Shown one piece after another: positions 26,475 to 35,649 of a DNA stretch of 64,000 nt. Positions within the stretch are counted from its first letter, which is position 1. Each line of letters opens with the position of its first letter. A program made the translations under genes and the position numbers. Location: contig NZ_CP041660.1 in the NCBI RefSeq assembly GCF_007289895.1, forward strand, positions 1,488,001 to 1,552,000, written 5' to 3'. Under the pieces are notes generated by a model. That model saw nothing but the letters and a program-made list of their open reading frames with translations. It was not told the origin of the DNA and did no database searches. This DNA comes from Catenovulum sediminis. Lineage in GTDB: Bacteria; Pseudomonadota; Gammaproteobacteria; Enterobacterales; Alteromonadaceae.

Positions 26475-26779
26475 GACAACACCTGGGCCAACTGTTTAAC
26501 CAGCTCAAGGTTTTGGTGTGTAATACCACTGACCTTGAGGCCGTTATTCAGATGAACGCTCAGTGGTTGACTGGTTGTATAGCTTTCCATGACTTGGACA
26601 CGAGCAAATCCGTTGGTCACGGAATTAACATGGCTGGGTAAGTTAGCCAATTTATGCTTATGATAGCTTAAGCCGTTTTGACATAAATTATGCTGACGAC
26701 AATAAGCCGCTTGAGTAAGCCCTGATGCTTGCCATTGTTCGATATGTGTTTGCCAGTATTCTTGTTTAGCGGTGAGCAT
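26471..26779 (-). CDS. tnpA: IS66 accessory protein TnpA
   Basis: A 102-residue protein with the typical opening EYWQTHIEQWQASGLTQAAY, then CRQHNLCQNGLSYHKHKL, an HTH-like segment that binds the IS ends. It is the first gene of the tnpA-tnpB-tnpC operon. Confidence 0.88.
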   Translation of the reverse strand: MLTAKQEYWQTHIEQWQASGLTQAAYCRQHNLCQNGLSYHKHKLANLPSHVNSVTNGFARVQVMESYTTSQPLSVHLNNGLKVSGITHQNLELVKQLAQVLS

Positions 26780-26841
26780 GTTATTTCCTCGCGTGAATGA
26801 TGAGGAAATTATGCGGCTCTGAGATCTCGAAAGTAAGAACG

Positions 26842-29415
26842 TTAGTTCATTAGGCGCTTACATAATGTAAGCTGCCTTTTATAACTAATCGAATCTGGTA
26901 TCAGACTAGAATTGTCGTTTTCATCAATATCATCATCTTCTCGATCATCAGCTATATCAATTGATCTAGTTGGCCGATTATTTAAAGGTTCTACTTCATC
27001 TAATTCTCGATCTCTTTTTTCAAGATCTAAAGTAAATGCCTTTATTTTTTGTTCAAATTCTTTTTGTTGGCTGGCCAAATCAAGAACGGATATATTATTG
27101 TTTTGACCCAATTCAATTTCTTCAACATCTACATTTTGGGATTTCAATACTTTATCATTAATTAGATTTCTTGTGTTTTTAACTTCCTTGATTAGAAATT
27201 TAATAACTTCATCACTAGATGATTCCATAGAACTGTAATACTCTATTACCTTATCAAATTTTAAGAATGACTGGCTAGTTAGAATTTTACCTTTTAATGT
27301 TGAATTAACCGTCATGTAATAAGCAAGAAAATAAGACCAAAAACAATCATAAGAGAATTCATACGCTCCGTTACATTCGATCAAGATCCCACTAGAAACT
27401 AATGGCGTAAAATACGTTTCAACCTTAAACCCATTTACCAATTCGTCATCATATTGAATAGCTACTTTATATGCGTCGTTGACATTAATTTTTAAAGTCT
27501 TTCTCTTGAGCATTTCGTGCGCCAAATGGCCTAAAAAATGAATCAAATTTTTATACTGGGGCTTATTTGGGTTTGGATCGAATTTGTGTTTGTGCAAAAG
27601 AATTTCAATATAATTCTCAATAATGTCAGCTTCATTCAATATACCAATTACTTCTTTTCGGTTTTCATAAATCACTAACAATATAGTATAAATAAAGTGA
27701 TTATGTGGCAGTTGTGAATTATTCACTACTCCAATGATGTTATTGAAAATTTCCTGTTGAGATCCATACTTCTCTAAACTTGGACGAAGAGCAATGTATC
27801 TCCGTATGTCACTTCGTCCTACAGCACCTAGAGTGGCCTTAGCTAAAGAAATGTCGCAAAAATTACTATACATTGAAGGTAAATCACAAAAATTACTTTC
27901 ATCTGAAGAAAAGTAATATGTATTGTTTTGATATTTATTAATAAAAATCGAAATAACTTTTTGAGACTTGGCATTCGCAAAATCAATGTTATCTAAAATA
28001 ATTATGGCATTACCATTTATAACAGCGCGTTTAATTTTAGCTTCAAAAGATGTCATCTGATCTTTTGAGCAATAATCATCCATTAAACAGCGAAGTAACT
28101 GATTATCATTATTGAATTCCTGTGCTCTAGCATTTGCATACAGCACAATATTCGTGAAATCACCGATAGCTTGCTTTTTAAGATAATTTAAGTAAATAAA
28201 TTTTAATAAAAATGATTTTCCTTCTCTTTCACTCCCTGTGATTATATTTATTCCAGTAGAACTAAATAAAGCATCCATATTCGATAAATTTTTTACCTTA
28301 ATAATATCATCCGAGGCGCTTGTTTTTGTAAAAGATGGTGGTACAAAAATATCACTAAGCTTTATTTTATCAGAATCAAGTCTACCAACGTTTGAAATAT
28401 GATTAAGTTCAACTTGCTCTTTCACTTGCTCTGATATGTTCATAAAGCCAACACTATCAAACGTATACGCGTTACTGAGAGAAAACGAAGAAGTACCTTC
28501 GCTACATCTTTCACTCCAAGGCTTAAATCCCTGCGATTCATTACAATATTTTCTAAAATGAATTCGTCCATCAGTAAGATCTGAGGAACTGTCAAATTCA
28601 ATTATTGAAAACCCAGAACGACTATTTCGGGTATCCAAAGTTCCAGCCTGAAGCCTTAGTGTAATGTCTTCACCGAAGGTCACTTCTAACGATTGGTTGA
28701 ATTCATGCATATGCCCAAAAAATAAAGCATCGACTCTTTTTTCAATAAGACTAGAAATCTCTTTAATTTCATCAGGGTGAAACCACCCCAAAGGATGATG
28801 CATTAAACAGAATACTTTTTTCTTGGAAGACACCGTTTCCAGCGCTATTTTAAATTGTTTAAATATTCGTAAATTCTGAAAATCTTCTTCATCTTGAGCA
28901 AACCAAGCTGAATTCAAACAGATCACAACTACATGTTCTGTTAAATTTCGAATTGTTATCAATTCTTTATCATATATTAAGTTGTTGACTTCACTTAAAA
29001 TTGAACTTTTAAACTGATTAAAATTAGCGATGCGATTCCATTTTTCTATTCCATTGTTGACGTCATTAGACAGCTTATTAACTTCATCAAAACTTATCGT
29101 TTTTCTAACAGATTTCTCAACAAAACTAACTTCACTTCTTTGTATATCATGGTTACCAGGCACAAAAAAGAAATCATCAAACGTTAACTCAAAATGTTTT
29201 AATAATGGGATTAAAATACATTCATTGAAAGCGCTAAATTGTTCTGAACTCCCATTAAAAGTAATGTCTCCAGTGAAAAATATGCTGTCTATTTTTGTAG
29301 TCACATTGAGCACATCAAGCAATAACATTTCGATTAAATTTGCGCTATCAGCGACGGGATAGCCGTTGTTTACATCGGATAGATGCAAATCAGAAATATG
29401 CAATATTTTTTTCAT
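26842..29415 (-). CDS. Metallophosphoesterase-NTPase fusion, candidate defence protein, 3' end truncated by IS66
   Basis: An 857-residue protein. Residues 1-270 form a calcineurin-like phosphoesterase with all motifs: D9/H11 in ISDLHLSD, GD50, GNHD 87-90, HH 206-207 and GHMH 234-237. A P-loop NTPase follows, with Walker A GSEREGKS (394-401) and Walker B IIILDNID (471-478), then a helical region as in STAND-type ATPases. The C terminus ends in acidic low-complexity sequence, and the last residues KRLMN plus the stop lie in the IS66 terminal repeat, so the original 3' end is missing. Sensor NTPases fused to nuclease or phosphoesterase effectors are common in anti-phage systems; that role is inferred. 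No partner gene was seen. Confidence 0.75.
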   Translation of the reverse strand: MKKILHISDLHLSDVNNGYPVADSANLIEMLLLDVLNVTTKIDSIFFTGDITFNGSSEQFSAFNECILIPLLKHFELTFDDFFFVPGNHDIQRSEVSFVEKSVRKTISFDEVNKLSNDVNNGIEKWNRIANFNQFKSSILSEVNNLIYDKELITIRNLTEHVVVICLNSAWFAQDEEDFQNLRIFKQFKIALETVSSKKKVFCLMHHPLGWFHPDEIKEISSLIEKRVDALFFGHMHEFNQSLEVTFGEDITLRLQAGTLDTRNSRSGFSIIEFDSSSDLTDGRIHFRKYCNESQGFKPWSERCSEGTSSFSLSNAYTFDSVGFMNISEQVKEQVELNHISNVGRLDSDKIKLSDIFVPPSFTKTSASDDIIKVKNLSNMDALFSSTGINIITGSEREGKSFLLKFIYLNYLKKQAIGDFTNIVLYANARAQEFNNDNQLLRCLMDDYCSKDQMTSFEAKIKRAVINGNAIIILDNIDFANAKSQKVISIFINKYQNNTYYFSSDESNFCDLPSMYSNFCDISLAKATLGAVGRSDIRRYIALRPSLEKYGSQQEIFNNIIGVVNNSQLPHNHFIYTILLVIYENRKEVIGILNEADIIENYIEILLHKHKFDPNPNKPQYKNLIHFLGHLAHEMLKRKTLKINVNDAYKVAIQYDDELVNGFKVETYFTPLVSSGILIECNGAYEFSYDCFWSYFLAYYMTVNSTLKGKILTSQSFLKFDKVIEYYSSMESSSDEVIKFLIKEVKNTRNLINDKVLKSQNVDVEEIELGQNNNISVLDLASQQKEFEQKIKAFTLDLEKRDRELDEVEPLNNRPTRSIDIADDREDDDIDENDNSSLIPDSISYKRQLTLCKRLMN

Positions 29416-29502
29416 TATTGGTACTCCATTACTTGAGCTTTAGTAAATTAGATTGTGAAATCAATTAATTTTGATATTACATGTTATATTTAGACTCAAC
29501 CA

Positions 29503-29582
29503 TGTACTGGTCAAGCAATATCGGACACATTTTGTTTAGAATTTTCAAACTCAATTGGTGACAAGTCACCATTAGCTGAATG
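29503..29582 (-). mobile_element. 80-bp right-end fragment of the IS3 element
   Basis: Read on the minus strand it matches the last 80 bp of the IS at 22943-24176 (orfB tail and terminal repeat) with one mismatch. It joins directly to the broken integrase gene, so a second copy once inserted here and most of it, with the rest of the integrase, was deleted. Confidence 0.88.
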
Positions 29583-29933
29583 TGTGAATTCTGAATACGT
29601 CTTTCTACTTCGGAAAGCCAATCTTGAGCCAAATCTTCAATAGTTACAAAGACTTGCTTATTTTGACGGCTTTTTTTCTGCCTCCAAATTAATTCCATTC
29701 TGCACATCAATTTTAAATTTAGACGCGCGCAGTCTGGCTTCTGCTAAAGGTATTTCAGGATAAGAGCCGAAACTAATTTCTTTTCTTTTTTCGTTGAACG
29801 TGTAGCGAAAAACCCAGAAACCCGAACGTTCTTTACTGATTCGGATATATAGGTTGTTACCAATAGCGTGATAACCCACTTTTCCTTCACGAATAATTTT
29901 CTTCAAAGAAGAGTCACTGATTTTGACTTTCAT
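29583..29933 (-). pseudogene. N-terminal part of a DUF4102-type tyrosine integrase
   Basis: ATG 29933 opens MKVKISDSSLKKIIREGKVG, then FWVFRYTFNEKRKEISFGSY and PEIPLAEARLRASK, the arm-binding domain of P4-like integrases. After an A7 run (29671-29677 on the plus strand as T7) the frame shifts and homology continues as VTIEDLAQDWLSEVERRIQN, until it meets the IS3 fragment. The catalytic domain is gone. It lies 190 bp from the right att repeat, the expected place for the integrase that inserted this element into yicC. Confidence 0.8.
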
Positions 29934-30112
29934 ATCAAAACCTTACATTAAAAATGATGGCAGATTTTTAAAAAATGGCAGTTGACTAAAATATAGCCTA
30001 AATCTGCCATCATTTCTGCCATCAATTTGTTCAAATACTATGGTGTTTGATGGATGATCGTGAAACAGTGATTTTTTATAACTCTATGATTTATTTTAAA
30101 ATTAAAACTTCC

Positions 30113-30154
30113 TGAAACGCCCTGAAACATCACTCAATATTCTGAATTTGTTCA
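30113..30154 (-). repeat. attR-like repeat within the yicC 3' end
   Basis: This stretch shares the TGAAAC-N4-TGAAAC layout with 21835-21876, and its 22 nt at 30123-30144 are identical to 21845-21866. It covers the last codons and stop of yicC, so the gene remains intact after integration. Confidence 0.8.
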
Positions 30155-30999
30155 CGCATCTGCTCTATCAACACCTTCACATCGACCGCTGCATTGGTCA
30201 CTGTGGTATTAATTGATTTAGAAGCTAAGGTGTTTGCTTCACGGTTGAATTCTTGCATCATAAAATCTAAACGGCGGCCGCATGCTCCACCTTTTTTCAA
30301 AATTTTATCACGGGTTTCTTTAATATGAGATTCTAAGCGATCTAGCTCTTCTGCCACATCTACACGCTGAGCCAACATCACCAGTTCTTGCTCTACCCGG
30401 CTTTCATCTACCTGCTCTATGAGCTCTGCTAAACGTGTTTGCAAACGTTCACGTTGCCACTCTAAAACTTTTGGCATTTCGCTGCGCACAACATCTACAT
30501 TTTGTTGAATACTGGCTAAACGTTGTTCGATTAGAGTTTTTAAGTTTTCACCTTCACCGGCACGAGCGGCTAAAAAGTCTTTGATGGTCAATTCAAATTC
30601 GGCTAACAATTCAGCTTGTTGGGCATCAACATCTTGTTCTTCAGCTTGCATCGCACCGGGCCAGCGCATAATGTCGAGCGGGTTTATATTAGATTCGGGT
30701 AATTTTTGCTGAATTTGCTGCGCATGCTGGCATAACTGCTCAACCAAGTTTTGATTCAACGTCAGGTTGCCAACGGCTTTATCTGTATCACTAATGCGCA
30801 GGTTTATTTCAACCTTACCGCGCTGCATTGATTTACGCGTTTTATCGCGCAGCACGGGCTCTAAACCGCGAAACTGCTCGGGCAATCTAAAATAAGTTTC
30901 TAAATACCTTTGGTTTACAGAACGAATTTCCCAGGCAAAAGTGCCCCACTCTGATTTTTTTTCGCGGCGTGCAAACGCCGTCATGCTATGAATTGCCAT
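30130..30999 (-). CDS. yicC: YicC-family endoribonuclease
   Basis: A 289-residue protein with the N-terminal YicC signature MTAFARREK, then WEIRSVNQRYLETYFRLPEQ, and the C-terminal DUF1732 signature GKKL-type GGACGRRLDFMMQEFNREAN, then TLASKS. YicC is a conserved RNase that acts on small RNAs in E. coli. Full family length. Its 3' end hosts the integrative element, which restores the last codons. Confidence 0.93.
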   Translation of the reverse strand: MAIHSMTAFARREKKSEWGTFAWEIRSVNQRYLETYFRLPEQFRGLEPVLRDKTRKSMQRGKVEINLRISDTDKAVGNLTLNQNLVEQLCQHAQQIQQKLPESNINPLDIMRWPGAMQAEEQDVDAQQAELLAEFELTIKDFLAARAGEGENLKTLIEQRLASIQQNVDVVRSEMPKVLEWQRERLQTRLAELIEQVDESRVEQELVMLAQRVDVAEELDRLESHIKETRDKILKKGGACGRRLDFMMQEFNREANTLASKSINTTVTNAAVDVKVLIEQMREQIQNIE

Positions 31000-31052
31000 T
31001 GTTTGCCTTGTTGTTCAAATTCTGTTTGTTATGTAACGATATAAAACCTGTT

Positions 31053-32678
31053 TTAATCTCGCCGACTCACCAGCCAACAAATAACTGCGGCAAATATCAA
31101 ACCACCGGCCAGCCAAACTTGTTCTTTAAAACAATAGACCATAACCGCTGAAATCGCTGCTACATGGCCTATTTGGGGTAATAAACTGGGCTTATGATTG
31201 TTGGTTTCTAATGCTTTGATTATTAATTCTTGCTGGTGCTGCATTTCTCTGTGGCTATGCAAAGCGTCATAAACTAAATCGGGTAATTCGGGAAGCTTTT
31301 CACCCCAGTATGGCGCATTTTCTTTAACCGAGCGTAAAATTGCACCCACGCCTACTTGCTGGCGCACCCAATTTTCTAGAAAAGGTTTTGCCGTTTTCCA
31401 CAAGTCTAATTGTGGATAAAGCTGGCGGCCTAAACCTTCAATATATAGCAAGGTTTTTTGCAACAATACCAACTGCGGCTGAACTTCCATTTGAAAACGT
31501 CGCGCCGTATTAAACAGGTTTAACAACACATTACCAAAAGAAATTTCGGCCAATGGTTTTTCAAAAATAGGCTCACAGACTGTGCGAATTGCAAATTCAA
31601 AATCTTCAACATTGGTATCTCTAGGTACCCAGCCTGAATCTACGTGCAACTCAGCCACCTTGCGATAATCACGGTTAAAAAATGCGATAAAGTTATCTGC
31701 TAAATAGCGTTTGTCGTTTTTATTGAGCGTGCCGACAATGCCACAGTCTATACCGATGTACATTGGGTTATCTGGGTGTTCACGAGAGACAAAGATATTA
31801 CCGGGGTGCATATCTGCATGAAAAAAACTATCGCGAAATACTTGCGTGAAAAATATCTCAACACCTCGTTCGGCCAGTAACTTCATATCTGTGCCTTGCG
31901 CTTGTAATGCAGCAATGTCACCAACCGGTATGCCGTAAATACGTTCCATAACCATGATGTTAGTGCGGCATAGATCAGAATAAACAGTCGGAATATATAA
32001 GGTATTTGAATCGGCAAAATTTCGTTTTAGTTGAATGCTGTTTGCAGCTTCACGCATTAAATCTAATTCATCAAACAGGGTTTTTTCGTATTCTTTAACC
32101 ACTTCTACCGGGCGCAAGCGCCGACCGTCCGGTAATATTTTAGCCAGTATGCCAGCCATTGCTTTCATGAGCTCGACATCGGCTCGCATCGTTTCGGCAA
32201 TACCTGGACGAATTACTTTAATCACGATATCGGTATGCGGAAAGGGGCAATCTTCGTGCAAAGTAGCAGCATGTACCTGCGCAATAGAAGCTGAGGCTAA
32301 AGGTTCGGTTTCAAAGGTTGCTAAGTAGGTGTCCAGCGATTCAATTTTCCACGCTTGTTCAATCAACTTTTTAGCTTGTTCGCCATCAAATGGGCTCACC
32401 TGATCTTGTAGCAGTTTTAGTTCATTGGCAAATTCAGGGGATAATAAGTCACGGCGGGTCGATAACATTTGGCCAAATTTAACAAAAACCGGGCCGAGCG
32501 ATTGCAATGCAAGTCTCAGGCGCACTTCGACAGGTTCATTTGGGTGTTTGTTCTTCAGCCAAAAAGCGCAACTGCGCGCCAGTTTAAAATGCCAGCGCTG
32601 AAAACGTTCTGGAATTAAATCGTCTAAACCATAAGTTAATAAGGTTTTTAAAATGATATAAAAGCGCCAGATACTCAC
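31053..32678 (-). CDS. ubiB: UbiB, ubiquinone biosynthesis ATPase/kinase-like protein
   Basis: A 541-residue member of the ABC1/ADCK family. The KxGQ motif ([15 protein letters not shown]) and the atypical P loop (ASIAQVHAA) are visible, and two hydrophobic segments near the C terminus anchor it to the membrane. It extracts ubiquinone precursors from the membrane for the Ubi complex. It overlaps ubiJ by 4 bp in the standard ubiE-ubiJ-ubiB order. Confidence 0.95.
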   Translation of the reverse strand: MSIWRFYIILKTLLTYGLDDLIPERFQRWHFKLARSCAFWLKNKHPNEPVEVRLRLALQSLGPVFVKFGQMLSTRRDLLSPEFANELKLLQDQVSPFDGEQAKKLIEQAWKIESLDTYLATFETEPLASASIAQVHAATLHEDCPFPHTDIVIKVIRPGIAETMRADVELMKAMAGILAKILPDGRRLRPVEVVKEYEKTLFDELDLMREAANSIQLKRNFADSNTLYIPTVYSDLCRTNIMVMERIYGIPVGDIAALQAQGTDMKLLAERGVEIFFTQVFRDSFFHADMHPGNIFVSREHPDNPMYIGIDCGIVGTLNKNDKRYLADNFIAFFNRDYRKVAELHVDSGWVPRDTNVEDFEFAIRTVCEPIFEKPLAEISFGNVLLNLFNTARRFQMEVQPQLVLLQKTLLYIEGLGRQLYPQLDLWKTAKPFLENWVRQQVGVGAILRSVKENAPYWGEKLPELPDLVYDALHSHREMQHQQELIIKALETNNHKPSLLPQIGHVAAISAVMVYCFKEQVWLAGGLIFAAVICWLVSRRD

Positions 32679-33310
32679 TGCTTGTTTTCTACCTGTGGTT
32701 TAAAGTGCAAATTAAGTTGCTGAATACGGGCTTGTGCACGATCGCAATCTTGCCTGAGCGTTTTAACAGCCTGATTAAATTCAGCCATCTCTAGTGGATG
32801 CGGCGCTAATTTTTTCTCATCCCAAACAATATTACAAAAAGCCCGTTCACTATTTTTTTTAAACAACTGCCCTTGAGCATTTAAATTCTGCGTGATGTCA
32901 GTCAGTTTATGTGCAACAGGCCCACTTGTTAGACTCGCCAACACATCCTGCCAATAGATTAAACTGCCTTTTAACCAATCCGCATAAGCTTGAGCAAGCT
33001 GCACATCACCTTCAATGTCTACCTCACCGGCTTTTATCAGGCGGGTAATTTGTTCCGGCTGCTGCAGCTTTATTAAACCCGATAAACTGGTGATAATTGA
33101 ACAGTCTGCATCTTCACTCACCGGCGACCAAACACTCACTTTTCCGTTGTGCTGAATATGCATTTGCAAAGCTATCGACAAGTCCGTTATCTGCAAAACA
33201 AACTGTTTACCGGCGAGTTTACCCGGCACTTGTTTATCACAACCACTTTGTTGCAACCAGTAGTTGATACTATGTTCAATTAAACCTGAGACTAAACTGG
33301 CCGTTGGCAT
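32675..33310 (-). CDS. ubiJ: UbiJ, SCP2-domain ubiquinone biosynthesis accessory factor
   Basis: A 211-residue protein with an N-terminal SCP2 lipid-binding domain ([20 protein letters not shown], then [20 protein letters not shown] and [15 protein letters not shown]) and a C-terminal coiled coil that dimerises with UbiK. It organises the Ubi enzyme complex and holds the isoprenoid tail. Placed between ubiE (1 bp overlap) and ubiB (4 bp overlap). Confidence 0.92.
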   Translation of the reverse strand: MPTASLVSGLIEHSINYWLQQSGCDKQVPGKLAGKQFVLQITDLSIALQMHIQHNGKVSVWSPVSEDADCSIITSLSGLIKLQQPEQITRLIKAGEVDIEGDVQLAQAYADWLKGSLIYWQDVLASLTSGPVAHKLTDITQNLNAQGQLFKKNSERAFCNIVWDEKKLAPHPLEMAEFNQAVKTLRQDCDRAQARIQQLNLHFKPQVENKQ

Positions 33311-34065
33311 TAAAATTTAAATCCTTTGTGCAGCGCGACAATGCCACCCGTTAGGTTTTGATAACTGACTTCTTCAAAACCAGCGGTGTGCATCATGTCT
33401 TTTAATGTTTCTTGATCTGGGTGCATACGAATTGACTCAGCTAAATACTGATAACTCTCTGCATCATTGGTAATCATTTTGCCCATTTGCGGCAAAATGT
33501 TAAACGAGTACCAGTCGTAGACTTTCGATAAGGCTTCTTGCTCGGGTTTAGAAAATTCCAATACCAATAATCTACCACCGGGTTTTAACACGCGAAAAAT
33601 AGAAGCAAGGGCTGCGTCTTTATCTGTCACATTGCGTAAGCCAAAAGCGATGGTAACTACATCAAATTGGTTATCAGCAAAAGGCAAACACTCCGCATTA
33701 GCCTGCACATACTCAACGTTACCAACAATGCCGATATCTCGTAATTTGCTGCGCCCTACGTTCAACATAGATTCGTTAATATCGGCCAGTACAACTTGCC
33801 CTTCAGGGCCTACAATACGTGAAAATTTAGCGGTTAAATCACCGGTACCACCTGCTAAATCTAATATTTTTTGCCCACTTCTAACCCCACTGCAAGCAAT
33901 AGTGTGGCGCTTCCATATGCGATGAATCCCCATTGACATCAGGTCGTTCATTACATCGTATTTAGCTGCTACTGAATGAAATACTTCAGCAACTTTATGG
34001 ACTTTTTCGGTTTTATCTACTGTTTGAAAACCAAAATGGGTGGTGTTGTCCTTATTTTCTGTCAT
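33310..34065 (-). CDS. ubiE: UbiE, demethylmenaquinone/demethoxyubiquinol C-methyltransferase
   Basis: A 251-residue class I methyltransferase with the UbiE signatures [17 protein letters not shown] and [14 protein letters not shown], and a [10 protein letters not shown] segment. It methylates the quinone ring in ubiquinone and menaquinone synthesis. First gene of the ubiEJB operon; the tat genes that follow in E. coli are absent here. Confidence 0.95.
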   Translation of the reverse strand: MTENKDNTTHFGFQTVDKTEKVHKVAEVFHSVAAKYDVMNDLMSMGIHRIWKRHTIACSGVRSGQKILDLAGGTGDLTAKFSRIVGPEGQVVLADINESMLNVGRSKLRDIGIVGNVEYVQANAECLPFADNQFDVVTIAFGLRNVTDKDAALASIFRVLKPGGRLLVLEFSKPEQEALSKVYDWYSFNILPQMGKMITNDAESYQYLAESIRMHPDQETLKDMMHTAGFEEVSYQNLTGGIVALHKGFKF

Positions 34066-34251
34066 GCCGATTCCGCAGGTAAATAGTGGTAAAAATTAAT
34101 GCGCTTAGTGTACCTGATTTTACGCAAGTTTTTGAACGAAGTTTTTGCGATCTGGCGCTATTTAGTATTTTGTTGTTAATTGTAATCAAAGTGTTTAATT
34201 TCGCCTGATAATCAGTACACTGGATAAATTCGTAATAATGATTGAAATATA

Positions 34252-35073
34252 ATGCCAAAAATTAATTTATCTCAGCTTTTAATATGTGTTTTATGCGTAT
34301 TTAGTTCACCTTCATTTGCAACTATTGTGTTGTTTAAAACCAGCCTAGGTGACTTTGAAGTCAACTTATACGATGAAACCACCCCCAAAACGGTCGAAAA
34401 TTTCTTGTCTTACGTAACAAACGGAACTTACACCAATACACTTATTCACAGAGCACCAACCAACTTTGTGATACAGGGCGGCGGTTTTTTTATTAATGAA
34501 AATGACCAATTAGAAGGCGTTGAGACATCGGATCCTGTCATTAATGAACCTGTTTATGCCAATATAAAAGGCACGATAGCAATGGCAAAATTAGGTGGCG
34601 ATGAAAACTCAGCAACCAGCCAGTGGTTTTTTAATATGGCGGACAATACCGGTAACTTGGATAGTCAAAACGGGGGGTTTACTGTTTTTGGTGAAGTCAC
34701 CGGCAATGGTATGGAAATATTAGAAGCCATTGGTGCATTGCCCGTATATTATTTCAGTAGCTCTTTCAGTCAAGTGCCGCTGCGTGATTACACGACCACA
34801 GATGCAGAAAATCAAGTGACCGTCACGAATGATAATTTTGTCTATATAGAAGAAATTGTGGTGGTGAATGCAAATGTAGATACGGCTGCCGACCTTAGCC
34901 CGACAGAAACCACGCGTGATGAAACGTCAACGCCTGACAATCCAGAGAGGCCTGATAATAACAATGGCACTTCTGGTTCGTCTGGGGGGTCATTTCCGGC
35001 AATTGCATTGGGATTATTATCTTTGTTGTCGATAAGCCGCAGAGCGAAAGGGCGTCGTAGAACCGCTTGTTAA
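34252..35073 (+). CDS. Exported cyclophilin-type peptidyl-prolyl isomerase with GlyGly-CTERM tail
   Basis: A 273-residue protein. A signal peptide (1-~23) precedes a cyclophilin domain (~24-205) with SLGDFEVNLYDETTPKTVEN, NFVIQGGGF and SQWFFNMADN, the classic PPIase motifs. An extended NNNGTSGSSGGS linker leads to a C-terminal hydrophobic helix (FPAIALGLLSLLSI) and a basic end (SRRAKGRRR), matching the GlyGly-CTERM sorting signal processed by rhombosortase. It would fold proline-containing proteins at the cell surface. Confidence 0.87.
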   Translation: MPKINLSQLLICVLCVFSSPSFATIVLFKTSLGDFEVNLYDETTPKTVENFLSYVTNGTYTNTLIHRAPTNFVIQGGGFFINENDQLEGVETSDPVINEPVYANIKGTIAMAKLGGDENSATSQWFFNMADNTGNLDSQNGGFTVFGEVTGNGMEILEAIGALPVYYFSSSFSQVPLRDYTTTDAENQVTVTNDNFVYIEEIVVVNANVDTAADLSPTETTRDETSTPDNPERPDNNNGTSGSSGGSFPAIALGLLSLLSISRRAKGRRRTAC

Positions 35074-35146
35074 TTGTCAGTTAGCCTTTAGCACTGTATT
35101 ATCTCGGCTCTTTTTATATCTAATTTTAGATCTATTGTTGCACCTT

Positions 35147-35647
35147 ATGATTAAATTTGAGCCGATTGATAAATCCCGTTACCGCAACCATTTAAACAAA
35201 GTCATTATTGCCGCCATTGTGGTGTTAACCGGGCTCAGTCTCGGCAGTGCGCAATTGCTGATTTATTTATTTCCCGATTCAGATGGTAGCCATTTTCATT
35301 GGAATTTATCCGGCGTCATTTTTGCCTGCATTGTTATCGCCGTCACGCTAAACAAAATCAAAAATAAACCTTTTATGTATGAGGTTTATTATGTCTGGCG
35401 CTTAAAACAACACCTTAACCTAATCAACCGCAAACAAAGCACATTAAAAAAACAAGCGGCGGAAGGTAATAGTCAGTCAATGCAAATATTGCATTTTTAT
35501 TATCAGGGTCTGCGAAAACTTTGGCAGTTGGATGACAATACCATCACAATGGAAGAGTTGAGTATATGGCAAAAAGAGCTCGAAGGATTCGCCCGCAAAT
35601 ACAATGTTAAATTAAATAAAGATGAGTTTGATGGCGGGGAGCTGTAA
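35147..35647 (+). CDS. DUF3087-family membrane protein
   Basis: ATG 35147 is preferred over the upstream TTG. The 166-residue product begins MIKFEPIDKSRYRNHLNKVI, has two transmembrane segments (~16-37 and ~50-68) and a cytoplasmic helical tail. It resembles DUF3087 proteins of Alteromonadales and Vibrionales. No function is known. Confidence 0.7.
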   Translation: MIKFEPIDKSRYRNHLNKVIIAAIVVLTGLSLGSAQLLIYLFPDSDGSHFHWNLSGVIFACIVIAVTLNKIKNKPFMYEVYYVWRLKQHLNLINRKQSTLKKQAAEGNSQSMQILHFYYQGLRKLWQLDDNTITMEELSIWQKELEGFARKYNVKLNKDEFDGGEL

Positions 35648-35649
35648 GC

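Larger units (their letters stand above)
24477..26861 (-). mobile_element. IS66-family insertion sequence, 2385 bp, without target duplication
   Basis: GTAAGCGCTCAATGAAC at 24477-24493 and the inverse of GTAAGCGCCTAATGAAC at 26845-26861 are IS66-type terminal repeats. The element holds tnpA, tnpB and tnpC. IS66 normally makes an 8-bp duplication, but the flanks are GATCAAAG on the left and ATAATGTA on the right, so a deletion or recombination has removed one side. Confidence 0.85.
21845..30144. mobile_element. Degraded 8.3-kb integrative element in the 3' end of yicC
   Basis: Bounded by the att repeats at 21845 and 30123. Contents from left to right are a ParE/ParD-like toxin-antitoxin pair, an AlpA-like regulator split by IS3, an IS66 element, a metallophosphoesterase-NTPase gene, an IS3 fragment and a truncated DUF4102 integrase next to the right att site. 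Integrase beside att, an AlpA-type excision regulator and defence-like cargo are the standard parts of P4-like elements. The integrase is broken, so the element is probably immobile now. Confidence 0.75.

Noticed and set aside
34052-34258. 68-residue ORF upstream of ubiE on the minus strand
   Set aside because: Composition unlike a protein and it spans the divergent promoter region of ubiE and the cyclophilin gene.
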